DNA from: Hepsetus odoe
Taxonomy: Eukaryota > Chordata > Actinopteri > Characiformes > Hepsetidae
DNA: 64,000 nt
Direction: 5' to 3'
Assembly (NCBI GenBank): GCA_017165825.1
Contig: CM029378.1
Span: forward strand, 18,197,911-18,261,910
Shown here: piece by piece, positions 33,931 through 45,771 of the stretch
Layout of the letters: each line of letters starts with the position of its first letter
Position numbering within the stretch: position 1 is the first letter of the stretch
Program-made: the position numbers and the translations under genes
The notes under the pieces: generated by a model
The model's input: only the letters and a program-made list of their open reading frames with translations
Database searches by the model: none
Told to the model about the DNA's origin: nothing

Positions 33931-34759
33931 AATTAGTTATTCATTATTATTCATTATTAATGTAATTATTCCACATGTATTTATTTAGAGGCTCATAATC
34001 ATGGGCTCTTAAAGCCCACGTGACCCTCCGGCCTCGTTTCTCTGACGTCATTGTCCCAAACGGTATATTTATGATTATATATGTTTATGAAATATTGCGG
34101 ACGGTCAACATGCTGAACTGAATGACGGGACAGGCGGTGCTCGCCGGAAGCCAAATATTTATTCTTATGTTTATATACATTTTTATGAGTTATTTTTCAT
34201 AATAGTTATGTTTACAGGACATTGTATTCGATATTTTGAATAAAAATCCAGTACTTTAAACAGAATATAAAGCAGAATAAAGAAAAAAAAATATATAATA
34301 TATAATAATCATGATAATAAAAATGTCACAATAATAATATGATACAATAACCACAATAATATTGGGGTTATTTCTACTACTACTATTATTTATTTATTTA
34401 TTTTTAATAAAGTGTCTAGACTCTTCTAATGAAGAGTCTAACTTCTGAGTTACCTTTAAACCTCTTAAGCCATCACTGTCAGTGGAGCCGGGAGAGAGAG
34501 CGGGGCTGATTGGTGGGGATTAAGAGCTGATAAAGGGTTTGTTTATTTGTTTATGCGTCTGTTTTTATCCCTGTGTTTTGATGAACTGAATCTTTTTGGC
34601 GGGAGGAAAGAGTAACAGGAGTTCATCACTGACTAGTCTGAGGGTTTAGTGTTTAAACCTGGCTTACCGTAAGAGAGCTTCAGCGCCGATGTCCTCAGCC
34701 ACCGGAGTCAGTTTGTCCCACAGCTCCACCAGCAGCTCTCTCTCCCGCGTGGACAGCAT
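33202..34759 (-). CDS. Divergent haemoglobin alpha-type (alpha-D/mu-like) subunit lacking the distal histidine
   Basis: Minus-strand exons: 34759-34668, 33838-33628, 33330-33202, GT/AG introns at conserved positions; 143 residues. MLSTRERELLVELWDKLTP and FHAYQLRIHPTNF place it in the alpha family; the MLS start and LFNHCMLVTIAC resemble alpha-D/mu chains. The proximal histidine is present at 89. By motif alignment (xGKRIV against HGKKV) the distal histidine is replaced by isoleucine 58 (codon ATC). There is one residue fewer before it and two more between it and the proximal histidine than in the alpha gene at 25771. The VDP aspartate is histidine (IHP). The frame, splice sites and KFR C-terminus are intact, so it looks functional rather than dead. 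It could be a five-coordinate or altered-affinity globin; that is inference. Confidence 0.93.
33903..33931. repeat. (GT)n microsatellite
   Basis: About fourteen GT units in intron 1 of the minus-strand alpha-type globin. Confidence 0.9.
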
Positions 34760-34910
34760 TCCGTCCTCTCACCATCAGACCTGCTCAGCCGGGGCTTATT
34801 CCTCCATCCTGACCGCAGATCAGCAGAGAAAACACCCTCCCACACGCAGATCTCCCTTCTCCCACCGCGCCGGGGTGTTCATCACGTGTCCCAACTGCGT
34901 CACTTAAACC

Positions 34911-35160
34911 CCCTCAGTGACACACACTCCCCCTGACACTGAGACCCCCTCAGTGACACACACTCCCCCAGACACTGAGACCCCCTCAGTAACACACACT
35001 CCGCCAGACACTGAGACCCTCTCTGTAACACACACTCCCCCTAACACTGAGACCCCCTCAGTAACACACACTCCTCCTGACACTCAGACCCCCCCAGTAA
35101 CACACACTCCTCCTGATACTCAGACCCCCTCAGTAACACACACTCCCCCTGACCTGAACC
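34911..35160. repeat. 36-bp minisatellite upstream of the third globin
   Basis: Nearly seven copies of a unit containing CAGTGACACACACTCCCCCT and GACACTGAGACCCC. The length is a multiple of three, so a Thr/Pro-rich frame stays open on the plus strand, but there is no other sign of a gene. It starts about 150 bases from the start codon of the alpha-type gene at 34759, in its promoter region. Confidence 0.92.
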
Positions 35161-35479
35161 CAGTGCTGAACATCTAAAAACTTCTGGTCAGATGGTCGTA
35201 AGGTAGAGTTACAACAGTCAAAGCGGGAGGAGATAACAACATACATGCATCCATGAATAAAGTACTCTTCGAGTCTTGAGCCACCGCATATATTTATACA
35301 TTGCTTGGAAATCCCCTTTAATAGGATGCAAAAATACTAATAGATGAACATTTTGAGTAAATTAAATGAAAGAAATGGGAACAAATGTTTTACTGCCACA
35401 GAATGTAAAGTGCCAAAAGATACAAGGTTGTAGATAAAGAGGCTCCAACCACTCAGCATTCGGCATCAGCAGTAAACTA

Positions 35480-35728
35480 ATCAGTGGTGGCCTAGTGGTT
35501 ACGGAGTTGGTCCCAGGATCTGGTTCTAATCCCTTACTAGTAGGTTTCCCTGAGGTACCCTTGAGCAAGGTACCATCCCCATCACTGCTCCCTGGGCACT
35601 TTTAATAGCTGCCCCTTGCTGCACATGTGTGTATGGGTTAAATGCAGAGGTGTAGTTTCGTTGTGGTTCACTGTGTGTTGTGCTGTGTACTCACAATGAC
35701 AAGAACGATCACTTTCACTTTCAGCCTG
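35480..35728 (+). mobile_element. SINE family B, complete
   Basis: Head CAGTGGTGGCCTAGTGGTTA, middle GAGGTACCCTTGAGCAAGGT, ATCCCCATCACTGCTCCCTG and tail TGACAAGAACGATCACTTTC. B box partly degraded (GGTTCTAATCCC). Confidence 0.85.
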
Positions 35729-35734
35729 ATCATC

Positions 35735-35905
35735 TTGAATCACCTGCACTTGTTTCTTCACTGCTTCATTTCAAAACCAATACATGTACAGGGACAGGAC
35801 TGAAAATGAGAGCCAAAAGCTTTGTCCTTCATAAAGACCTTCAGATCTGTTCCTCAACAATACTTTCAAAAATACAAGGAAATCTGTCTCTTTGGAAGCA
35901 AATAA
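35735..35905 (-). repeat. Dispersed repeat family C, reverse copy
   Basis: The reverse complement matches 58775-58860 (TTGTTGAGGAACA, TCATTTTCAGTCCTGTCCCT) and the region with AAGCAGTGAAGAAACA (like 41782). It abuts the 3' end of a SINE-B copy. Confidence 0.65.
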
Positions 35906-36289
35906 AATAATTAAATAAGTAAATAAATAAATAAGTGTATATATATATGTGCTATCTATATATAACAATCCATGTGCTGATAAATACATGCATACATCTC
36001 TGTTTGCTTGGCACTAATGTAATATTGCCAAACTTCATGGCAGCAACCAAGTAATGAGGATAATGTAAAACTAAAAGCTTCATATTGATCTGTGGCTACA
36101 TCTCTGTAAAAGATGGCCTTTTTTGGTCACATTATGGAATTCTGCTTTAATGTGCCAAGCTACTGAAAAAAAATGTTCATGAAATAATCCACAACCTGGT
36201 AAAATTAGCTGTCACATTGCCACAGCTAGAAACTGTCAGAACTGAACCATTTAATTAATTACAATACATGGCAGTGTCTCTTTGGTGGG

Positions 36290-36460
36290 GTCATGGTCTT
36301 TCTGAGAATGGGTGGGATCACACTGCAGGCTGATAAAGCATGTGGGCACCCATATCAGTAGCTCAAGCTGGGGGTGGGGGGCTGGTAGTGGGTGGGATCT
36401 CAATAATCACTCCCAGCCCAGTTTCTATTCATGACTCAGCATAACCAATGGGCCCTCAGG
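36290..36460. promoter_or_regulatory. Candidate erythroid enhancer (NF-E2/GATA/CACC cluster)
   Basis: Within 170 bases there are a perfect NF-E2/MARE site TGACTCAGCA (36432-36441), GATA sites CTGATAA (36330-36336) and TATCAG (36353-36358), several CACC-type elements (GGGTGGG 36310-36316; GGGGTGGGG near 36371; GTGGGTGGG near 36388) and CCAAT near 36446. This mix is the hallmark of globin locus control elements. The block is more GC-rich than its surroundings. It lies about 1.6 kb upstream of the third globin. Activity is inferred. Confidence 0.5.
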
Positions 36461-36811
36461 AAAGCTGGTGCTATAACATAGCCTTGCAAGATCTATTGAG
36501 TGCTCAAATGAGTCTCTAACCCAACCCTCATCTTTTTTATATGTGATGTGAGATTCCTGACCAATCACAGATCTTTCTTTTTCTGCTTGGTTGAATCAAG
36601 ACATTCCCACAATCCAATGGGCCTGAATAATTTCGCTCATAAATAAATCCTTAGTATGATGTTGTAAATGATTGGTCTGTAAGCTTAAAGGTAATGCTTT
36701 AAAGGAAAATATTTTTGAAAAAGTCTTTAAAAGGGTAAAAGTCTTAAGAACTAAACAGTTTATTTGTTAAAACCCACCATTTCCGAGTGAAGTACTAGTT
36801 TCTAGAAAAAC

Positions 36812-36821
36812 TGCTGAGTCA
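36812..36821 (+). promoter_or_regulatory. Second NF-E2/MARE site
   Basis: Perfect TGCTGAGTCA, the reverse complement of the site at 36432, 380 bases further out. Few other motifs surround it. Confidence 0.4.
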
Positions 36822-37097
36822 GATTTGTTCAGTACTGGTGAATAGAACCAGATGCCCAAAGAGTTTAATGGCTCTAAAAGCTACTTCATACAGTTATTAC
36901 ATTAAATGATTATAATTCCACTGTATGAAGATACTTTTAATTTATGGTGGAGAAGTACATGCAGGGTTTTATAAGAAAAACTAGTATTTTTTTTCTTTCA
37001 TATTTCCTGGTTTTCCTGACAAAATCATCATTAATTTAAAAACTCAGAAGACATTTGTAGATTCAGTGGGCAATTTAGATATAAAATAAAATGTGCA

Positions 37098-40000
37098 TCC
37101 CCTCCTTGAACCGCCACCTTATCGTGGTGGAGGGGTTTGCGTGTCCCAATGATCCTGGGGGCTATGTTGTCCGGGGCTTTATGCCCCTGGTAGGGGCACC
37201 CAAGGCAAACAGGTCCTAGGTGAGGGAAGAGACAAAGAGCGGTTCAGAGGACCTCTTATGATGCATAAAACCTTGGAAAGCGTTCTCCTCGCCCGGACTG
37301 TGGGTCACGGAGCCTCCCCTCTGGAGCAGGCCTGGAAGTGGAGCCCGCTGGCAGCGCCACAATTGGTGGGCCTTTACCCATGGGGCCCGGCGGGTGCCGA
37401 AGAGAACAACGTGGGTCCCCCTTCCCTTGAGCTCACCACCTGTGGGAGGGGCCAAAAGAGGTGGTGCATTGTGAGCTGGGCGGTGGCAGCAGGGGGCCTT
37501 GGCGGTCTGATCCTCGGCTGCAGAAGCTGGCTCTAGGGACGTGGAATGTCACGTCTCTGGTGGGGGAAGGAGCCTGAGCTAGTGCGCGAGGAGTTGAGCA
37601 GTTCCCAGCTAGATATAGTTGGACTCACCTCGATAACACAGCTTGAACTCTGAACCAGTCTCCTTGAGAGGGCTGGACTCCTCTTCTACTCTGGAGTTGC
37701 ATTGAGGCGCCGAGCAGGTGTGGGCATATTGCCCCGCGGCCAGCGCCAGTACGTGGGGTTTACCCTGTAGATGAGGAGTGGCCCTCCTTGCCGGGTGAGG
37801 ACCCCGGGTCCTTGAGTGTTGTCTGCAGCTTGCTTATACCAAACAGCATTCTGGACTACCCACCCTTTCAGGTCTCTGGAGGGGCGCTAGGCGTCCCCTC
37901 CCTGGTGACTCTCGTTCTGCTGGGGACAATGCTCCGATAGGTAATAAACAGTGACACCTGGAAGGCGTAGTGAATGGCCCCGATCTGAACCGAGCGGTGT
38001 TTAGTTATTGGACTTTTGTGCATAAATCACGGATTGTCCTGCCAGACACCATGTTCAGGCCTAAGGATGTCCTGTACCTGGCACCCAGGACACTAGGCAC
38101 TTAGTTCAATGATCGACTTGTGGTGATGTCATCGGACTTGCGGCCCCATGTGTTGGACACTTTCCCGGGTAAGAGAGGCGGGCTGTCAGCCCGACCATCA
38201 CCTGGTGGTGGTGAGTTGCAAGCCCCGTTGGTGGGGGGAGGATGCCGGTCAGACCTGGTGAGCCCCCAAGCGTATCGTGGTCTGCTGAGAGCGTCTGGCA
38301 GAGTCCTGTCAGGACAAGCTTCAACTCCACACCTCGATAAAGCTTTATACGTCCGGGAGGTGGGGATATTGAGTCTGAATGGACCTTGTTCTTTTACTCC
38401 ATTGTCAGGCGGCTGACCGGGCTGGCCGGGAGGTGAGTGCGGTGACTGTCGCGGTGTAGCAGCCCTAGAACCCGTTGGTGGACACCAGGTGAGGAGATGC
38501 CATCAGAAGCTGAAGGAGTCCCTGCCGGGCCTTTTTGACCAGTGGGGCTCGGAGGCAGCTGATGAGTACCGACAGGCCAAGCGAATCACGGCTCTGGTGG
38601 TTGCTGAGGCAAAACTCGGGCATGGGAGGAGTTTGGAGGCCATGGAGAAGGACTTCCAGGCGGCCGAGAAATTCTGGTCCACCATCCGTCTCAGGAGGGA
38701 AAGCAGTGCGGTCAACGCGGTGTATAGGTGGGGATGGTGCGCTGCTGACCTCGACTCGGGACGTTGTGGGTCGGTGGGGGGAGTACTTCGAAGACCTCCT
38801 TAATTCCACCAACATGCCTTCCGAGGAGGCAGAGCCTGGGGACATGGGGTGGACTCTTCATCTCTGGGGGTCGAGGTTGCCAGTGGTCAAAAGCTCCTTG
38901 GTGGCAGGGCTCCGGGGGTGGATGAGATCTTAGAGTTCCTCAGGAAGCTCCTGGATGTTGTAGGCGGACTGTCATGGCTGTGCGCCTCTGCAACATCGCA
39001 TGGACATCGGGGCGATTACTCTGGATTGGCAAACGGGGTGGTGGTCCCCCTCTTTAGAAAGGGGACCGGAGGGTGTGTTCAGTGCTCCTGAGGGGATCGC
39101 ACTTCTCAGCCTCCTGGGAAAGTCTATTCAGGGTCCTGGAAAGGAGGGTCCGTCCGGATGGTCGAACCTCAGATCCAGGAGGAGCAATGTAGTTTACCGT
39201 CCGGAGTCGCGGAACAGTGGACCAGCTCTGCACACCCTTGAGGTCCTGGAGGAGGAGGTGCAGCTTGGAGTTTGCCCAACCAGTTTACATGTGCTTTGTG
39301 GACTTGGAAGGCATTGACCCGTGTCCCTCGGGGCTCCTGTGAAGGTACTCGGGAAGTATGGGGTATCGGATTCCTGTTAAGGGCTGTCGGTCCTGTACAA
39401 CGGTGTCAGAGCTTTCAGTCGCATTGCGGCGGTAAGTCGGACCTGTTCGGTGAGTTGGACTCCGCCAGGGCTGCCCTTTGTCACCGATCCTGTTCTGCTT
39501 TATGGACAGGATTTCTAGCGCCAACCAGGGCGTTGAGAAAGTCCCGGTTTGGTGGGCTCAGTTGGGTCTCTTTGGTTAGCGTTGTCCTGTTGGCCTCATC
39601 ATGCGTGACCTTCAGCACTCTCTGAATCGGTTAGCCCAGTGAAGCGGCTAGGATGAGAATCAACTGCACCTCTAAATCAGAGCCATGGTCCTCAGTCGGA
39701 AAGAATTGGAATGCCCTCTCAGGATTGGGAGTGAGACCTTGCCCCAAGTGGAGGTTAAAGTATCTTGGGATCTTGTTCACAGTGAGGTAAAATGGGCAGG
39801 AGATCGACAGGCGGATCAGGCAGCTTCTGCAATGTCACGGAGCTCTGCATGCGGTCCGTCATGAGTGAAGAGGAGCTGAGCCAGAAGGCAAAGCTCTCAA
39901 TTTACCAGTCGATCGTTCCACCTCACCTATGGTCTGACTGTGGGTAGTGACTGAAAGAGCGGATTGCGAATACAAGCGGCTTGAAATGAGTTTTCCTCCA

Positions 40001-40357
40001 CGCAGGGTGTCTGGACTCTCCCCTTAGAGATAGGGTGAGCTCAGCCATCCGGGGAGGAGCTCAAAGTGAGCCGCTGCTCCACTCCGCACCGAAGGAGGCC
40101 AGATGAGGTAGCTCGGGCATCTGAGTTAGGATGCCCCTGGGCGCCTCCCCTGGTGAGGTGTTCAGGTACGTCCACCGGAAGGGCCGGGGAAGACCAGGAC
40201 ATGCTGGAGAGACTATGTCTCTCGGCTGGCCTAGGGCCTTATGAGATCCGCCCGGAGGCTGGAAGAAGTGGCGGAGAGGAGGAAGTCTGGGCATCCCTGC
40301 TGGGCTGCTGCCCCCGCGACCCGACCTCGGATAAGCGGGAGAAAATGGATGGATGGA
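37098..40357 (+). mobile_element. Rex3-like (RTE clade) LINE, decayed
   Basis: The 5' end reads CCTTGAACCGCCACCTTATC then GTGGTGGAGGGG and CCTAGGTGAGGGA, and the 3' end reads GACCTCGGATAAGCGGGAGA then AAATGGATGGATGGAT. I recognise both as the ends of the Rex3-type LINE of teleosts. The body is GC-rich against an AT-rich background and contains only short frames; the reverse transcriptase frame is broken by many frameshifts. It appears nearly full length (about 3.3 kb), which is uncommon since most copies are 5'-truncated. Confidence 0.8.
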
Positions 40358-40989
40358 TAAAATGTGCATATTTGTGAAATTATGATATCTAGTTCTATTC
40401 ACCACCACTGTGAAGAAATCAGGGTTTGTAAGCTTGTAAACATTTCACTTCCACATGTATGTTTTATTTTTTATTTTATATTTTAAATATTGCAAAAATC
40501 AAAATGATTGCAATGTGACTTTTAATGCAGTATCATACTGGAAGACGCTCCACAAAGAGTCAATGACCAAAAAGCCTATTTACTTGCATTTCATCAAAAG
40601 CAATAACTTTTAGTGATTTTAATAGATATTTTTTAAAGAAACATTTATAAGAATGATGTGATTGTGAGATTCAAGGTTTAAGATTCAAGCTCTTAATTTG
40701 TCACAGACACTGTTAAACAAGTACATCCTACAAGACAACATAAAAAAGAAAGGGAGATCAATTTCTGGAAACAACTTAAAGAGTAAACATAATAATAATA
40801 ATAATAATAAGATTAAATAAATTTTAAAAAATTAAATACAAATAGAAAAGCTGTACTGTAATATTATAAAGATGTAACATACAATTTACTTGCACATACA
40901 AGTATATGCAAATATACAACAATTAAGGCAAAAAGAAAGAACAGAAAATGTTTGGAGATCTACAGTGATCTGTACAGAAAACACAACTG

Positions 40990-41235
40990 CTGGGGCAGTG
41001 GTGGCCTAGTGGTTAGGAAGTCAGCCCCAGGATCAGAAGGTTGTGGGTTCAAATCTCATATCCATAGGTTGCCCTGAGGTACCCTTGAGAAAGGTACCGT
41101 CCCCATCAATAATCTGCTCCCCAGGTGCTTTAAATTGCTGTATGGTTGAAATGCAGAGGTTGTGTTGTGTTGTGTTGTGCTGCGATTGTGTTGTGTTGTG
41201 CTGCGATTCCCAATGACAAGAATAGTCCCTATCAA
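40990..41235 (+). mobile_element. SINE family B, complete
   Basis: Head GGGGCAGTGGTGGCCTAGTG, B box GTGGGTTCAAATC, middle GAGGTACCCTTGAGAAAGGT and tail CCAATGACAAGAATAG. A local GTGTT repeat (41162-41205) expanded in the tail. Confidence 0.88.
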
Positions 41236-41239
41236 AAGC

Positions 41240-41365
41240 ACTCAAAGAATGATGGACCAAAGAGGAGGTTTATGGATGTGGTGAGAGAGAACATGCAAGT
41301 GGTCGGTTTGAAGGAGGAAGATGCAGAAGGAAGAAATGGAAATGGAAATGGATGATCTGCTGACC
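41240..41365 (+). mobile_element. RTE LINE 3'-end fragment
   Basis: Plus-strand frame ...RRFMDVVRENMQVVGLKEED matches the C-terminus of the LINE at 50155-51310 (RRFMDVREDMQVVGLKEEDA). It is only the last part of ORF2, wedged between two SINE-B copies in opposite orientation. Confidence 0.8.
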
Positions 41366-41371
41366 CATGAA

Positions 41372-41532
41372 GTGAAAGTGACTATTCTTGTCATTGCAAG
41401 GTCACAGCACAGCACACAGTGAACCACAACAAAATTGGACCTCTGCATTTAACCCATGCAAGCAGGGGGCAGCTATGAGAGCTGCCCAGGGAGCAGGGAC
41501 GGAACCTTGCTCAAGGGTACCTCAGGGCAAAT
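41372..41532 (-). mobile_element. SINE family B, tail part
   Basis: Reverse-oriented: AAGTGAAAGTGACTATTCTT, AGCACACAGTGAACCACAAC and TTGCTCAAGGGTACCTCAGG; the tRNA-like head is missing. Confidence 0.8.
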
Positions 41533-41574
41533 GATAACTGGTAACTTTTGCACTTAAAAAGTGCAAAAGTTTTA

Positions 41575-41935
41575 CGCCACTCAATTCTTCATATTTTGTT
41601 TCCAAAGAGCCAGGCTTTCTTGTATTTTTTAAAGTATTGTTAAAGCAGAACGTTTTTGGCTCTTTTTCAGTTCATTTCCTGTACCTGTCTAATTTCAGGG
41701 GTCTGTTTATTAATTGTGAATCCACATCGTGACCTACATATGAATCATTCAAACATTACAAAGCTGCCTGACTGAAGGTATGAAGCAGTGAAGAAGCAGG
41801 TGCAGATGATTATAGATGATCAGGCTGGTGATTATGTGGATTATCTAGAACCTTGTATCTTTAGACACTTTGCAGTCTGTCACAGTAAAATATTTGTTCC
41901 CATTTCTTTAATTATGTACTCAACAGCTCAAAGAT
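41575..41935 (+). repeat. Dispersed repeat family C
   Basis: TTCATATTTTGTTTCCAAAG, then AAGCAGTGAAGAAGCAGGTG, TGATCAGGCTGGTGATTA, TTATCTAGAACCTTGT and TTTAGACACTTTGCAG in the same order as the copies at 43610 and 58725. Confidence 0.7.
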
Positions 41936-43609
41936 CGCTCAGGGCTTCGGCACATTAATGTATGTTGGTTTGTTAGAGGAAAAGGTTTGGTTTCTGACTT
42001 ACTGCTGCAGTAAAGACAACATGAAGGTTTAGCTCCATCAGCAGCACCTTCATTTACTGAATGATAGATTAGCTGAAGCAGGTACCTGAGAATGTTATTA
42101 ACCCTGTGTTTCTTCATAGAGAAGTCTGGACATGGCGTATTGGTATTTAGTTTGATAAAACTAACTTACATACTGTAAAGGTAGACTTACTGTAAAGGCT
42201 TTACATACCTTTACATTTCAAGTACCCAGTTTTTCTAAGACTGTAATGTTATTATGAATAACATTATTATGAACATATTATAAAGGCTTTTTGCCTTTGT
42301 TCTTTGCTGCTTAGTAGAAAGCACACAAGAGAGTCCATCTGGAGAAATTCTTAACTCATAAAAAAAAAAACCCAAAAAAAACCCCCAAAAAACATTCAGT
42401 GTTTACTGGAAAACAGAACTGATGAGGTTGACAGACAAGCAGTTAAGATGAAAATGCAGAAAAAGTTTGATATCCTTCTGTTCATTCTGTTTAACTGACA
42501 CATTGGAATAATGTTCATTGTCCGTGGGTGTTAGCTCTTTGTGAATTTATTTATCAGGAAAAAGAAAGTAAGAGTTAAAATCAGAAACCTGTTGAGGCGC
42601 AGAAGACATGAAGCTCTAAAGGCTAAACAATCATGTTTCATCACAATCATGTCAATGGTTCATTTTTTGGATGATTTTCTTGTATTTATTTTTTTGCATT
42701 TATAGCATTTCTTATATCTTATGTGCCAAAAACAGTCATAAGTCATTATTTAAATTCATTTTCACTCACACTTTATCATGTAGAACTTTAGTTTTAATAG
42801 ATGGTCCACATTTTTTCCATCTGTAAACTATATAAGCTGGAGGATATGCATAAATATAGTAGTTTTAACGACACTGGAGAAAGTGACTTTGTAACAGGCT
42901 GTATATATTTTGAAACTTTCGTAGTTTACTTTCCAAACACCATGTGGACAGGGGAGTTAACAGGATGTCTTAAATTTTAACACATTTGAATGCTTTTTTT
43001 GTAATTTTTTTTACATTTACAGTGTTCCAATTTATTATTAAAAAGGGAATGGTAAATGAAGTTGACCAATAGGTGGCAGCATAGATGTTTGTGGTTGGAG
43101 GGAAAATGGTTGTTTGGCCAGACACATCATAACATACATATGCTACAGCAATAAGATTCAATGTTAAACATTTCTGCGTGTAGTAAACAGAAGAAATCAT
43201 AGAAGCATCCAGACTGTTTGTGTTTCATTGCATTTGGCCTTATTCATCTGTAGGATTTCACACTCAGACACACTCATAAGTACACTGCAAACTGCTACAT
43301 CTGCTCCTCTAAATTAGATTGTTCCTTGATATGAGGAATTTATGTGCAGACCGCCACAACCTCCATTACTTTTCTTCAGTACATGAACATAGAGTCGAGC
43401 CTTAGGAATGATGGAGCTGTTTAATTTCTAAGACTAAAAACTGGGAAACAGGATTATTCCTGCTATTTGTTGTATTCTTTCAGATTCATTGTTAGATTCA
43501 AAGTGCCACCCACACGGACCAGCTTATGACCTGAGTTTTGACATTTTTTTTATATTTTCCTTTTTTTATATTTAAAATAGATTATGCTGGATGAAGCTTG
43601 TGTTTAATG

Positions 43610-44040
43610 TGTATAAACCAAAAATCTTTTTCTCATTTCTTTATATTTTGCTTCCAAAGAGCCAGTTTTCCCTGTTTTTTTTTTAATGTATACTTGAGTA
43701 ATAGTTCTCCATGCTTCCCTAAGCACAAAGTTTTTCTCCAGTCTCTGTAGCTGACCGTTTTTTTCACAGTCTCCTATGTATGAATCATACAAGCAGAACA
43801 AAGTCGTCTTACTGAAGGCAGGAAGCAGTGAAGAAACAGGTGCAGATGATTACAGATGATTAGACTGGTGATTAGCTTACTGCTGATGCTGAGTGATTAG
43901 AACCCCTTTATCTAGAACCTTGTTTCTTTAGGCACTTTGCAGCTTGTCACAATAAAACTTTTGTTCCTATGTCAAAGATAAGAGTTTGACAGACATATAA
44001 TAGTATTTTGCACCAACAAGGTGATTCCCAAGCAAAAGAA
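43610..44040 (+). repeat. Dispersed repeat family C, longest copy
   Basis: Starts with TTTATATTTTGCTTCCAAAG and runs through GAAGCAGTGAAGAAACAGGT to GCACCAACAAGGTGATTC. The intervening 41935-43610 and the following 44040-45230 are AT-rich; I see no exon with splice sites or recognisable protein there. Confidence 0.7.
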
Positions 44041-45229
44041 GTGGCTTGAGATCTTTTCACAAAACTGTAAGAATGCAAAATCAGGTTTAAACTGTGGTGG
44101 TGACTTCCAGACTAGTTGTAAGAGAGTTGGTTTAGTGACCCAAAAGATAAAATGTTAAATCACAGAGCTGAGATGCACCCAGATTAGCAAAGGTTATCAA
44201 ATGTTCAGCTTCCCTTGAAAGCATGTCAATGATAAAAATCAATCAAAGTACATTTAGACTTTTTAGACTATCTAAACAATGATTTTAAAACATTTACTGA
44301 AACCCAGATTCTTGTGTTGGTGTTGGCTCTATCATTGGGAGATGAGGGATAGTGCTCAGGAATGCTCTCCCTCATCACTCAGCATGATGCCAGCCAGTGT
44401 GGGGGTCGAACATAGCAGAATTCACAGTTACTGTTCTCAAAGCACATTGAGCTGTTCAATGACGTTGCTTTTTTGGCAGCTCAAAAAGTTGTGGTGGTGC
44501 TTCCTATTACTTCCTATGACTACGAGGAGTCACATGATTGTCTTCAGTCTTCAATGGCTGGGTGAGTCCTAGCTAAGAGGCAGAATTGGACTAAACTGTT
44601 TAGGGAATTTGAACATTTTATTTATTTATACATTGAATATACACAAATTATAATGCAAAAAGCTTTTTTTTTTTTTTTTCAAATTCTTTCCATTTGAATT
44701 TAGCCAAACATAAATGCACACATACATACACAGACTAAAAATTTCACTTCTGTGCTTTAAATCTTGAACAAAAAAATCTTGTACCCTGTACTTCAAATCT
44801 TGTACTGTTGCACCTTGATTTTAGTTCTGTAGTCTTTAGTCTTCGTCCTGTCATCAGTTTTTTTTAATCTGTTGACATGCTGAGCAAAAAGCAGACCTGC
44901 TGGAGGCTTGTGGGCAGTCTTCATTGTGCTGTGGAGGCCAGCGCTGAATGACATCTGGCATCTCATTTACAGTAAGAGGTTCTTATGAGGAAGGAATGCG
45001 TTTAGAGAGCTCTGCTGCAGCTTACACACCACCATGGACCTGTGTTTTCCAGGTACCTGCAGACACTGAGAGAACACAGCGGCAGTTTTCCTCAGATTTC
45101 CTCTGTTATGAACAACAGGAGAGGAAACATATACGTATCCAGTTCATGCCAAATGATTCATGCCTGTGGAACAAAAACAGAATTTTTTAATTTATTTAAT
45201 AAACATCGCTAATACATTAGGGCACTGCC

Positions 45230-45640
45230 ATTCACACATGAGCCCAAGGTCATGGTGCTCAATGTAAAGTACCATCTAGAGGGGTATGAAACATTGACTG
45301 TGGAGCAGCGGAGCACTGTTCTGCAGAGTGATGTAGCTCCATCCAGGATCTTTTGCATGAGTCAGAGTGGACTTTGAGATCCAGATCTTATCATTCTGTC
45401 CAGGAACCTGACCTCACTAATGCTCTTGTGGCTGAATGCAATCAAATCATCATAGCAATGTTCCAGCATCTGGTGTAAAGCCTTCTTAGAAAAGGAGCAA
45501 AAGTAGAGGAACAACTTCCTTATATTTCTTGATTTCAGAAGAAACATTAGAAGAAAATGTGTCCACAAGCAACAACATACTGTCGATAACAACTTACATG
45601 TTCACACAATTGTCTTATTACTTATGTCAAATACACTTAT
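45230..45640 (+). mobile_element. Tc1-like transposon tail relic
   Basis: The run TAGCAATGTTCCAGCATCTG and GTGTAAAGCCTTCTTAGAAA (45454-45492) is the C-terminal end of a widespread teleost Tc1-type transposase (read as NVPASGVKP-type with frameshifts), and AAAATGTGTCCACAAGC follows as the terminus region. The left limit is uncertain. Confidence 0.55.
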
Positions 45641-45771
45641 TTAAGTGGTTTTTGACACTATATGACATCTACTACTGTATATGCCCCCTTTAACACTGGC
45701 AGAAAAATAGCATTGTTTTGTCAAGGTCTGAACAATGTACATTTACCTTCAGACGTACAATAGTTCGTCGA

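Noticed and set aside
34917..35177. Thr/Pro-rich open frame of 86 codons
   Set aside because: Product of a 36-bp tandem repeat whose length is a multiple of three; no splice sites or family.
38465..39625. Several overlapping frames of 80-130 codons on both strands
   Set aside because: They lie inside the decayed Rex3-like LINE and belong to it.
44948..45190. Plus-strand frame of 80 codons with splice-like signals (TTTTCCAG, TCCTCAG)
   Set aside because: No partner exons or recognisable protein; surroundings are repeat-rich.
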